From the NCBI GenBank assembly GCA_002437435.1, contig DJPV01000085.1, forward strand, positions 1 to 14,650: a DNA stretch of 14,650 bases, read 5' to 3'. Each line of letters begins with the position of its first letter. Position 1 is the first letter of the stretch. The translations under genes and the position numbers were made by a program. The stretch is from Lachnospiraceae bacterium UBA6403 (GTDB lineage: Bacteria; Bacillota; Clostridia; Lachnospirales; Lachnospiraceae). Shown one piece after another: positions 1 to 7,402 of the stretch. Under the pieces are notes generated by a model. That model did not search any database and was not told the DNA's origin. It worked only from the letters and a program-made list of their open reading frames with translations.

Positions 1-32
1 CCGTCGCAATGCTCATTTTATCACGTTTTTAT

Positions 33-61
33 AGTATACTCTACCTTTAAAATGTAGTAAA
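33..61 (-). promoter_or_regulatory. Probable sigma-A promoter firing leftward out of the window
   Basis: On the minus strand a TTTACT -35 box (56-61) and a TATACT -10 box (33-38) are separated by exactly 17 bases. Transcription would start near position 26 and run off the left edge, so a divergently transcribed gene probably lies just outside. The boxes are seen directly; the function is inferred from spacing and similarity to consensus. AT-rich DNA gives such matches by chance fairly often. Confidence 0.4.
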
Positions 62-142
62 ATAATATGGATAATGATTTTTATCTATTCATACTGAATG
101 ATAAAACAAAGATAGTCTAAAACAGAAATGGAGATCATAGCT

Positions 143-877
143 ATGCCTGCTAAAGATAATAATAACAATATATACCGAAGCTATATTGATGCGCTCCTGT
201 ATCCGGAGCAGAATCCTTTTATAGAAGACATGAAGCGTTTTGAGGAACTCATGATGATGTACTCCTGTGCGATCAAGGAAGTTCAGACCAAACTGGATGT
301 ATTAAATACAGACTTCAGTGTCCGCTATAACCGGAATCCGATCGAATTCATCCAGTCCCGGATCAAGAAACCAGTCAGTATCGCAACAAAGCTTTCTTCC
401 AGAGGATGTCAGGTAACAGTAGAAAATATCGTATACAATTTAAATGATGTTGCCGGACTTCGTGTCATCTGTTCCTTTATCGATGATATTTACGCTGTTG
501 CGGAAAAACTCATCAGTCAGGACGATATTACACTGATTGAAGCAAAGGACTATATCAGCCATCCGAAGCCAAACGGTTACCGCAGTCTTCACCTGATCAT
601 AGAGGTTCCTGTTTTCTTTGCTGACCACACACGAAACATGCGAGTAGAGGTGCAGATCCGGACAATCGCAATGGACTTCTGGGCAAGCCTTGATCATCAG
701 CTGCGTTATAAAAAAGATGTCGCAGACTCTGAACTTATCTCCGGCCGTTTAAAGCAATGTGCAGATGTCATCTCACAGACTGATCTTGAGATGCAGGCAA
801 TTAAAAATATGATCTATGGAGAGGATTCCCAGCCACAGATCAGCCTGCGTATTGAAAAAGATGAAGAATTTTTTTAG
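143..877 (+). CDS. Small alarmone synthetase, RelQ/YjbM-type GTP pyrophosphokinase
   Basis: Predicted cytoplasmic enzyme that transfers pyrophosphate from ATP to GDP or GTP to make (p)ppGpp, the stringent-response alarmone. The 244-residue product is a single RelA/SpoT-like synthetase domain with no HD hydrolase, TGS or ACT domain, which defines the small alarmone synthetases; it is somewhat longer than the roughly 210 residues usual for RelQ. Diagnostic segments, numbered from the preferred start, are IQSRIKKPVSIATKL (about 70-84), the GLRVICSF strand (about 105-112), DYISHPKPNGYRSLHL (about 136-151) and VEVQIRTIAMDFWASLDHQL (about 168-187), which carries the catalytic-region E and Q of this family. 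I chose ATG 143 because GGAG at 131-134 sits 8 bases upstream; an in-frame ATG at 128 has no ribosome binding site. It is monocistronic, with a tRNA promoter following. Family assignment is secure; RelQ versus RelP is less so. Confidence 0.9.
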   Translation: MPAKDNNNNIYRSYIDALLYPEQNPFIEDMKRFEELMMMYSCAIKEVQTKLDVLNTDFSVRYNRNPIEFIQSRIKKPVSIATKLSSRGCQVTVENIVYNLNDVAGLRVICSFIDDIYAVAEKLISQDDITLIEAKDYISHPKPNGYRSLHLIIEVPVFFADHTRNMRVEVQIRTIAMDFWASLDHQLRYKKDVADSELISGRLKQCADVISQTDLEMQAIKNMIYGEDSQPQISLRIEKDEEFF

Positions 878-896
878 GAAAAATATAAGAATTTGT

Positions 897-925
897 TTGA
901 CAAATACATAGAACTGGTATAGAAT
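897..925 (+). promoter_or_regulatory. Sigma-A promoter of the tRNA-Arg gene
   Basis: A perfect TTGACA -35 box (897-902) and a TAGAAT -10 box (920-925) are separated by 17 bases. The predicted start near 932 lies about 16 bases upstream of the mature tRNA 5' end, a normal stable-RNA leader. The promoter lies entirely after the stop codon of the alarmone synthetase gene, so the tRNA does not depend on read-through. Confidence 0.8.
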
Positions 926-947
926 ACTATCTGTTGTTGAACAACGT

Positions 948-1021
948 GTGTATGTAGCTCAGCTGGATAGAGCACTTGGCTACGGACCAAGGTGTCGGGG
1001 GTTCGAATCCTCTCATGCACG
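948..1021 (+). tRNA. tRNA-Arg (anticodon ACG)
   Basis: The cloverleaf folds fully by hand. The acceptor stem GTGTATG/CATGCAC (948-954 with 1014-1020) has one G-U pair. T8 and A9 are at 955-956. The D stem is GCTC/GAGC (957-960 with 970-973). The anticodon stem CTTGG/CCAAG (975-979 with 987-991) is perfect, with loop CTACGGA and anticodon ACG at 982-984. A five-base variable loop is followed by a T stem (997-1001 with 1009-1013, two G-U pairs) and loop TTCGAAT. The discriminator is G1021. CCA is not encoded, so it must be added after transcription. A-to-I editing of the first anticodon base by TadA would let this tRNA read CGU, CGC and CGA. Confidence 0.95.
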
Positions 1022-1028
1022 TAAACTT

Positions 1029-1060
1029 AAAAGACTGTCACTTTGATGACAGTCTTTTTT
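1029..1060 (+). terminator. Intrinsic terminator of the tRNA-Arg transcript
   Basis: A perfect 12-bp stem (1029-1040 with 1047-1058; core AAGACTGTCA/TGACAGTCTT) closes a 6-base loop and runs directly into a T-tract ending at 1060. It starts 8 bases after the tRNA. The A-tract on the left arm could also give some activity for transcripts arriving from the right. Confidence 0.9.
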
Positions 1061-1065
1061 ATTGC

Positions 1066-1396
1066 AAAATTCCCGGTAAACATTTCCTGACAGATGGAAC
1101 TGCCCCACTACACAATGACATAACTTAAGATTTCGTTGTGAGCTGCACATTGCCGAATCAGTGTAAGCTACACTAACCTCAAACTACGCTAACGCTTGTT
1201 TTCGCTAAGTGTACTTACATGGCACGCACTAACCTCAGACTTCGCACTAATGCTCGTCTTCACTAAGTGCTCCGCTCAGCCAAAGGCGAATTAGCACAGA
1301 AGTATTTACGAATAAGGCATGTGAAGCGAATAGAAATCTTAATTCGTCATTTGTAGTGGGGCAGTTTCATCTGTCAGAAGAATTTTACCGGAAATT
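1066..1396. repeat. MITE-like palindromic element with long terminal inverted repeats
   Basis: No gene is seen here. The left arm (about 1066-1160) and the right arm (about 1305-1396) are imperfect inverted copies of each other. The best block, 1087-1111 against 1353-1377, matches at 24 of 25 positions and contains AACTGCCCCACTAC. Homology continues outward through the CCGGTAAA blocks (1073-1080 against 1384-1391) and inward through TTAAGATTT (1125-1133 against 1334-1342) and a CACAT/ATGTG segment. The right end stops a few bases from the stop codon of the next gene, and the left end abuts the tRNA terminator. Long arms, a non-coding interior and insertion between convergent genes fit a miniature inverted-repeat transposable element or a large dispersed hairpin repeat. 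No target-site duplication can be assigned confidently, and no second copy is in the window. Confidence 0.7.
1171..1270. repeat. Two tandem internal units in the palindromic element
   Basis: A unit beginning CACTAACCTC at 1171 and ending near 1212 recurs from 1227 to about 1270, an offset of 56 bases. Both contain CACTAACCTC, an interior related to ACGCTAACGCTTGTTTTC or GCACTAATGCTCGTCTTC, and end with CTAAGTG. Each unit is itself partly self-complementary (CAC near one end, GTG near the other), so each could form a small hairpin at the tip of the larger one. The copies differ at several positions, which suggests an old duplication. Confidence 0.6.
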
Positions 1397-1399
1397 CTT

Positions 1400-4300
1400 T
1401 TATAATCTTGCTGCGAGAATCTGACGCTTGACTTCCTGTCCATTCAGGATAAATTCTGCACGTCCGTTCTCCAACTGTATATTCTTTTCCAGTGCTCCGA
1501 TATCAGAACTGAACTCTGTGACCGCGTTCGTTCCAACATCTGCATTGGAACAGTACAGCTTGGCTGTCATGATGGAATTACCAAAGGCAACTGCTGACTT
1601 GCCCTGTACCACACTCTTAACTGCTGCATATCCGATATAGATATCCGTTCTGCCTGCGCGGCATCCGATACCATAACATTCCTTTGCACGGATATTTGAC
1701 GAGATATTTACATTTTCCAATCGAACCATACAACTGTTTCCGGCAATCGTTCCTATACCGGTTATAATATTCCCTGCGCCTTGAAGCTTTGCTGATATAT
1801 TCTCAAGTTTGATATCTGCATCCCCGTTTACAGAACCGATGATCGTGCCATTTGATATACCGGAATATATATCCATATCACAGTATTCAATGAACAATTC
1901 AGAATCACCATTTACAGAACCAATGCAGGCGCCTTCCTGACCTTTCATATCAAACTCATAATGTCCTCGTTTAATATTAATAACACCACCAAGGCCGGAA
2001 CCAATACCAACGCCTTTCATACCATTTGCATTGATGATGATCCCACCATCCTGATAGAAGTTGAGTTCACCATGGTAATTGTCCAATGAATTGCCAATAC
2101 CATAGTATTTTCCTGAATTCAGATTGATCGTAAGGTTACCATCTCCTACAATTGTCAGCACCGAACTGTCCGGTACTCTGATACCACCGGTACTCAATTC
2201 ATTTTCTCCATCAAGCTGGAGATTCACATTACATTTCTTGCCAATATCAATACATGGTATTCCGCGTTCTCCCGCAAGACTAACATTTTCAAGTATGACA
2301 GTACCGCGGAAACCGTCTTCAATCGACATCAATATATTCGGCCGGAATCCTGCCGAGCCTTTGATCACGGTCTTTTTATTGATACCTCGTGCTTTCTTCA
2401 CCTTAATACTTGTGTATTTATTAGTCGCAAGCTGTACCATGGAAACCGTATCATTATAATCCATCTCATACTCTTTCTTATACATTCTGGCATTCATACT
2501 CTGATTATACTGAACTATCTCATTTAACACACGTTCATCAATGGATCGTACCACATAAGGCTGTGGTTTTGATGTATAATATCCCTGTATCAGATCAACA
2601 CCCAGCTTGATAACCTCACGCAGTTCCTGCGTCAATTCGATTCCCTCTGCCAGTGTCAGAATATCATTGTCATGTGCAAATTCTATAATATCTTTTACAA
2701 AATGCTGTTTCTGGATATCCTTGTGGATATCTGTCATAAGCATCCGATCAATCTTCACAAATCGAGGCATGTACCGGAGCAGATTATTTACATTGGAATA
2801 ACCGGAACCATAATCATCAATGGCCGTCTCAATATTCATCTTCGCAAAGGTTTGCTTCAGTTCCTTTAACTGATCGTCACCCATCTCTGTCTCTTCTGTA
2901 AATTCAACAACAAGCTCTCCTGCATGCTGCTCCATCAGCTCTGTTAATTTTTTCTTATCCTTACCGGTCAACTGATATCCCGGAATACTGTTAATAAATA
3001 CTTTCTTGCCCTCAAAGTCCTGAGGATGTGATTCTATATAATCTACCACATTAAAGAATGTTGCTTTTTCTATGTCATATAAACGCTTCAGACGGTCTGC
3101 GCTTTCCAGCATATCAAGTGGTGAGATCTTGCGTTCTGTATCTGCACGCATAAGTGCTTCATATGCGTAGACCTCTCCGGTTCTGGCATTGATGATTGGC
3201 TGGAAATGATAAACAAAACGATTGTTATCCAGAATGAATTCCATCAGACGGTCATCCGCCTTCTGTTTATCCGTCAAAACACCTGTCTGTTCCTGTTTTC
3301 CCTGTTCTATTGCTTTCTTATTATTCTTTACAATGATCGTTTCGTTGATCAAATGATCTAATGCTTCTGAACCAGAAATCATATCGCAGCGGATACCCGT
3401 ACAGATCTCGAGTTCGTATGACTCTTTCTGCAATTCATTATATTGCTCTATCTTATCAGACAGGCGTTTGATAAATGCCTCTCCACATATTTCATCGGAT
3501 GTTTCAACTGGAAATGCAACAACAAATTCATCATTGCTGATACGGGCACATAACGCATCATCATCCTTGCTCTCTGATATCAACTGTGCCAGCTTCAGGA
3601 TAGCGGCATCTCCTGCTTTTCTTCCATAACCTGCATTGATATCCTTTAATTTATTAATATCGATCGCGATCACTGCTACTGACTTGCCATCAAATGTTGC
3701 ATTTTCACAGAGTTCCCCGCCTTTCTGAAGAAAGCCCTTATAATTATACAGGCCAGTCATTGCATCACGGATCTGCGTTGCTTCCATCTGCTGTAACAAT
3801 GCGCGCAGACCATTCTGACGATAGAATGCCTCCATGCTCTGCATGATCGTCTTTAACCAGTTCCTGTAAATCTCTGTAAACTGTGCTTCCGGGTCTGTAA
3901 AACCTACAACAGCATATCCAAAACTACGATTGTCGAAATGCATTGGTGTAAAGAAAAATGTCTCCGGATAATCTCTCTGCTCATATAACTCCGGTATCAT
4001 CTCTTTCATATCAAACACATCATCAAAGCTGATACGGTTATCCGTATGTTCATCCGGTCCGCATTTGATGATCTGATAGATCTTATCTGTATAGCCACTG
4101 GAACGAAGTGCTTCTTCGCTCGTCACGATCTCAGATGAATTCCAGTAATCATTCATACAAATGCTGAACGAATGAAATGGTCGTACCTGATATACATGCT
4201 GGAATATCGTATTAAAGAAGCTGCGATGATCCTGTTCCGATAACAGATCCTCTATAAAACCGTTATAGTAGGAAGAATAACCCATCTTTGCATGATCGGT

Positions 4301-5215
4301 ATTCCAAAAATTCTCTTTCTCATCAAAGCGTTCTTCTTCTGTTTTTATATTTTCAATACATCCACAGCTTTCTCCCTGGAAGATCATCGATTCGGATTCG
4401 AACTCCGGTATGTCTTCTCCTTCAAGGGAAGCACGAATATACTGTGCACAATATCTGCCACATTCTCTTGCCGGAATATCAGCAGATGTCAGTTTACATT
4501 TCAGATTTTTTCCTTCATCCGTGGAATCATAGCCGATCACAGCCACCTGCTCCGATACCTGGATATGGTTGTTGAATAATTCCGCTGCAACTCCAATTGC
4601 CATACAATCGTTTGCACATGCGATCACTTCCGGAAGCTTCTTTCTAGAATCCAACATCAGCTTCACAACCTCTTTCCCGGAATCGTACCAGTAATTGCCA
4701 TAATAGATATTATTCGGATCAACCGGAATCCCATGCTCTGTCAGGCTGTCTCTGTATGCCCGTTCTCGCTGTACCGAATGAATATGCTCTTTCCATCCAT
4801 TCAAAAACATGATATCGGTATAATTATGTACCTCGATCAGATGGTCGATCAGCTTCTTATATGGTTTATAATGATTTATCTTTACAGTTGGGAAATAACG
4901 GCTGTCCTTGTCCACAAAAAGAACAACCCCTGAAAATACTTCGTGGATTTTGTCTTCTAATTTCGTAACAATATCGACTGCCTGAATGGTATCCGAAAGA
5001 ACAATGATCGCATCAAATGCATCCCATTGAATCAGATTATAGATATTGGCATCACCGATCTGTTTGTATAGCGTATCCTGAAATCTTAAATACATGGAAA
5101 ATACACATATATCATACCCATAGACATATGATTCCTCCATTAATCCTTTCATGAACAAGGTCTGGGAATACTCCTCCGCCTGTGCCATAATAACTCCAAT
5201 TTTCCTACGCTTCAT
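1400..5215 (-). CDS. LacI-type sensor, degenerate GGDEF, EAL phosphodiesterase and beta-helix-like fusion protein
   Basis: Predicted cytoplasmic c-di-GMP signalling protein of 1271 residues; no signal peptide or membrane segment is seen. Residues about 5-285 resemble the LacI/PurR-type ligand-binding fold without its DNA-binding helix-turn-helix. Residues 290-475 are unassigned, possibly GAF-like. GGDEF spans about 484-608, but its signature is SNDEF (560-564), the substrate-region Asp after N527 is Ala, and the RxxD inhibitory site is absent, so cyclase activity is unlikely; D519 and N527 remain. EAL spans about 660-890 and keeps E686-A-L, N742, E771, D800-D801, K821, E858 and the QGYYTSKP segment, so c-di-GMP hydrolysis is expected. 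Residues about 930-1260 form short Gly/Asn/Ile-rich repeats resembling a parallel beta-helix. ATG 5215 has GGGGTG 5 bases upstream. The stop nearly abuts the palindromic element. GGDEF and EAL are secure, the sensor is likely, and the tail fold is inferred. Confidence 0.88.
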   Translation of the reverse strand: MKRRKIGVIMAQAEEYSQTLFMKGLMEESYVYGYDICVFSMYLRFQDTLYKQIGDANIYNLIQWDAFDAIIVLSDTIQAVDIVTKLEDKIHEVFSGVVLFVDKDSRYFPTVKINHYKPYKKLIDHLIEVHNYTDIMFLNGWKEHIHSVQRERAYRDSLTEHGIPVDPNNIYYGNYWYDSGKEVVKLMLDSRKKLPEVIACANDCMAIGVAAELFNNHIQVSEQVAVIGYDSTDEGKNLKCKLTSADIPARECGRYCAQYIRASLEGEDIPEFESESMIFQGESCGCIENIKTEEERFDEKENFWNTDHAKMGYSSYYNGFIEDLLSEQDHRSFFNTIFQHVYQVRPFHSFSICMNDYWNSSEIVTSEEALRSSGYTDKIYQIIKCGPDEHTDNRISFDDVFDMKEMIPELYEQRDYPETFFFTPMHFDNRSFGYAVVGFTDPEAQFTEIYRNWLKTIMQSMEAFYRQNGLRALLQQMEATQIRDAMTGLYNYKGFLQKGGELCENATFDGKSVAVIAIDINKLKDINAGYGRKAGDAAILKLAQLISESKDDDALCARISNDEFVVAFPVETSDEICGEAFIKRLSDKIEQYNELQKESYELEICTGIRCDMISGSEALDHLINETIIVKNNKKAIEQGKQEQTGVLTDKQKADDRLMEFILDNNRFVYHFQPIINARTGEVYAYEALMRADTERKISPLDMLESADRLKRLYDIEKATFFNVVDYIESHPQDFEGKKVFINSIPGYQLTGKDKKKLTELMEQHAGELVVEFTEETEMGDDQLKELKQTFAKMNIETAIDDYGSGYSNVNNLLRYMPRFVKIDRMLMTDIHKDIQKQHFVKDIIEFAHDNDILTLAEGIELTQELREVIKLGVDLIQGYYTSKPQPYVVRSIDERVLNEIVQYNQSMNARMYKKEYEMDYNDTVSMVQLATNKYTSIKVKKARGINKKTVIKGSAGFRPNILMSIEDGFRGTVILENVSLAGERGIPCIDIGKKCNVNLQLDGENELSTGGIRVPDSSVLTIVGDGNLTINLNSGKYYGIGNSLDNYHGELNFYQDGGIIINANGMKGVGIGSGLGGVINIKRGHYEFDMKGQEGACIGSVNGDSELFIEYCDMDIYSGISNGTIIGSVNGDADIKLENISAKLQGAGNIITGIGTIAGNSCMVRLENVNISSNIRAKECYGIGCRAGRTDIYIGYAAVKSVVQGKSAVAFGNSIMTAKLYCSNADVGTNAVTEFSSDIGALEKNIQLENGRAEFILNGQEVKRQILAARL

Positions 5216-5383
5216 ATATACACCCCACTAAAAAAACAAAATACTTTTTTAAGTTTAGCATAATTTAGCAGAAAAGTATATAAATTTAACTAAAAAAAGT
5301 TTACACTGCGTTATTTTCTGTACATTTTATACAATTTTCATATTATATTATGTCTTTCATATGACATTTGTCGCATGATACGA
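5216..5383 (-). other. AT-rich leader of the GGDEF/EAL gene
   Basis: This is the upstream region of the minus-strand signalling gene. It is very AT-rich with several T-runs. On the minus strand it has many TATAAT-like strings (near 5341-5350 and 5327-5332) but no -35 box at convincing spacing, so I do not assign a promoter. A ribosome binding site GTGGGGTG lies at 5221-5228. A short inverted repeat ATGTC/GACAT flanks an 8-base loop at about 5350-5367. I see no riboswitch-like fold. Confidence 0.4.
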
Positions 5384-5464
5384 GCAAAAAATAAAACAGT
5401 CCGGTTTCCATCCGGCCGCAGAAGCTTCCTTCCACAGCCACGTATCAATGAAAACCAGACTGTT
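5384..5464 (-). terminator. Terminator of the ABC exporter operon, long stem with large loop
   Basis: On the minus strand a 17-base arm (5448-5464) pairs with 5395-5411 at 15 of 17 positions, the other two being tolerable G-U pairs. The 36-base loop carries the small palindrome GAAGCTTC. A T-rich tract (5384-5394, TTATTTTTT on the transcribed strand) follows. It lies about 95 bases past the stop codon of the 612-residue exporter half and separates the operon from the GGDEF/EAL gene. The + strand sequence has no T-run after the right arm, so it should act mainly in the minus direction. Confidence 0.75.
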
Positions 5465-5558
5465 CTATATCTTTTATATCTTATATTTTATATCTCATAC
5501 CCATAGCAGCTTCAAAGCTTACAACATTTAAATCATTCTTATTTATCACATGCTATAT

Positions 5559-7397
5559 CTAAGATACTTGCTCAAACTGTGAATTATACAGCTCTGCATA
5601 GAAGCCATTCTGTGCCATCAGTTCTTCATGGTTGCCCTGCTCGATGATATCGCCATCCTTCATAACCAGAATGATATCTGCATTCTTGATCGTGGATAAC
5701 CGGTGTGCGATTACAAAGCTTGTTCTGCCCTTCATCAGATTATCCATCGCACGCTGAATGCTGTGCTCCGTTCTGGTATCAACGGAAGATGTCGCTTCAT
5801 CCAGGATCAGAACCGGATTGTTTGCAAGGATTGCTCTTGCGATCGTAAGAAGCTGTTTCTGTCCCTGTGAGATATTCGTTACTTCTTCATTCAGCTCCAT
5901 CTGATAACCACCCGGAAGTGCCGAGATGAACCGATGTGCATGTGCTGCCTTTGCTGCTGTGATTACCTCCTCATCGGTTGCATCCAGTCTTCCATAACGG
6001 ATATTCTCCATGATCGTTCCCTTAAACAGCCATGTATCCTGAAGTACCATGCCAAGCGCATCACGAAGTTCTCTGCGGTTATATTCCTTTACATTGTGAC
6101 CATCTAACAGGATCGCACCTTCATTTACATCATAGAACCGCATCAGCAGTTTGACCATTGTTGTCTTACCGGCTCCGGTCGGTCCAACGATCGCCACCTG
6201 CTTGCCCGGATCAACATGAACACTGAAATCATGAATGACGATCTTTTCAGGATCATATCCGAACTTTACATGGCAGAAATCTACTTCACCCTTTATATTC
6301 TCAACAGAAGCAGGATGCTCAACAACCTGAACCTCCTCTTCTTCCTCTAACAGCTCAAATACACGTTCTGCTGCGGCTGCCATCTGCTGCATCATATTGG
6401 TAACCTGTGCTACCTGCTGGATCGGCTGTGTGAAATTCTTCACATACTGGATAAATGCCTGGATATCACCAATCGTGATCGTTCCACGGATGGCAAGAGC
6501 CGCACCTGAGATAGCAACGCCTACATAACCGAGGTTACCAACAAACATCATAACCGGCTGCATCAATCCTGAAAAGAACTGTGCTTTCCATGCAGATTTA
6601 TATAAGACTTCATTTGTCTCATGGAATTCCTTTAAGGTTGTTTCCTCTTTGTTAAATGCCTTAATAACCGTGTGTCCGCCATAGACCTCTTCAACCTGTC
6701 CGTTGATATGTCCGACATACTCCTGCTGCTGTTTGAAGAAACGCTGTGACTTCTTAATGATGATACCCATTAATGTCACGCTGATCGGCAGGATAATGAT
6801 TGCGATCATCGTCATAAGCGGACTGATCGTAAGCATCATGATAAATACACCGACAACAGTCGATACCGAAGTGATCAGCTGTGTAATACTCTGATTGAGT
6901 CCATTGCCCATCGTATCAATATCGTTTGTAATACGGGATAATACCTCACCATAGGTTCTGGATTCAAAATACTTCAGTGGCATACGGTTGATCTTCTCGG
7001 ATACATCCTTACGCATCTTATAACATAACTTCTGGGTTACACCTGTCATGATGATTCCCTGTGTAAAATTGAATAATACACTTAACAGATACAGTCCCAG
7101 ACAGAACAGGAGGATCTTACCGATATAGGTAAAATCAATTCCACCGATTCCATTTATCTTCCGCATGATCCCTTCGGATAAGGCTGTCGTCGCCTTACCA
7201 AGTACCTTTGGGCAGACAACATTGAATACTGTACTGAACACCGCAATGACCATAACCACAATCACTGCCGGCAGATATTTTCTTGAATAACGGATTAACT
7301 TCGATATGGTTCCTTTAAAATCCTTGGCTTTCTCGCCACCTCCCATTCCAGGAGGTCCCATGTGTCGTCCACCACGTCTTGGTCTGTTTTCTTCCAT
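5559..7397 (-). CDS. ABC exporter half, consensus-site ATPase subunit (LmrD/EfrD/TM288-like)
   Basis: Membrane-spanning ATP-driven exporter half of 612 residues with the usual TMD-NBD order. Hydrophobic segments occur from about 42 to 315, and the nucleotide-binding domain spans about 370-605. Visible motifs are Walker A GPTGAGKTT (405-413), the Q-loop Gln at 453, the signature ISQGQ (509-513, non-canonical instead of LSGGQ), Walker B ILDEA with catalytic Glu534, and the H-loop His565. A canonical Walker B and H-loop with an ISQGQ signature is the pattern of the TM288/EfrD/LmrD subunit in heterodimeric exporters. The N-terminus is Arg/Gly/Pro-rich. It starts 5 bases after the stop of the upstream partner, and its GGAAGG ribosome binding site overlaps that gene's last codons, so translation is probably coupled. 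Substrate unknown; drugs, peptides or lipids are all possible for this family. Confidence 0.92.
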   Translation of the reverse strand: MEENRPRRGGRHMGPPGMGGGEKAKDFKGTISKLIRYSRKYLPAVIVVMVIAVFSTVFNVVCPKVLGKATTALSEGIMRKINGIGGIDFTYIGKILLFCLGLYLLSVLFNFTQGIIMTGVTQKLCYKMRKDVSEKINRMPLKYFESRTYGEVLSRITNDIDTMGNGLNQSITQLITSVSTVVGVFIMMLTISPLMTMIAIIILPISVTLMGIIIKKSQRFFKQQQEYVGHINGQVEEVYGGHTVIKAFNKEETTLKEFHETNEVLYKSAWKAQFFSGLMQPVMMFVGNLGYVGVAISGAALAIRGTITIGDIQAFIQYVKNFTQPIQQVAQVTNMMQQMAAAAERVFELLEEEEEVQVVEHPASVENIKGEVDFCHVKFGYDPEKIVIHDFSVHVDPGKQVAIVGPTGAGKTTMVKLLMRFYDVNEGAILLDGHNVKEYNRRELRDALGMVLQDTWLFKGTIMENIRYGRLDATDEEVITAAKAAHAHRFISALPGGYQMELNEEVTNISQGQKQLLTIARAILANNPVLILDEATSSVDTRTEHSIQRAMDNLMKGRTSFVIAHRLSTIKNADIILVMKDGDIIEQGNHEELMAQNGFYAELYNSQFEQVS

Positions 7398-7402
7398 CTC
7401 TG

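Noticed and set aside
128..142. Upstream ATG for the alarmone synthetase
   Set aside because: There is no ribosome binding site before 128, while GGAG at 131-134 is well placed for ATG 143.
948..1021. tRNA-Arg as an attachment site of an integrated element
   Set aside because: No repeat of the tRNA 3' end occurs elsewhere in the window, and there is no integrase gene.
1066..1396. CRISPR array or integron-type site
   Set aside because: There are only two diverged internal units and the overall structure is a palindrome, not short direct repeats with unique spacers. No integrase or Cas gene is nearby.
2124..2459. Open frames of 60-110 codons on the + strand opposite the GGDEF/EAL gene and the other large minus-strand genes, plus the minus-strand frame at 440-697
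   Set aside because: They lie wholly inside well-supported genes, lack convincing ribosome binding sites and domain-like sequence, and are best read as antisense shadows.
5221..5230. TAGTGGGGTG near the GGDEF/EAL start resembles the TAGTGGGGCAG block of the palindromic element
   Set aside because: The match is about 8 bases and is explained by the ribosome binding site. Flanks share nothing with the element.
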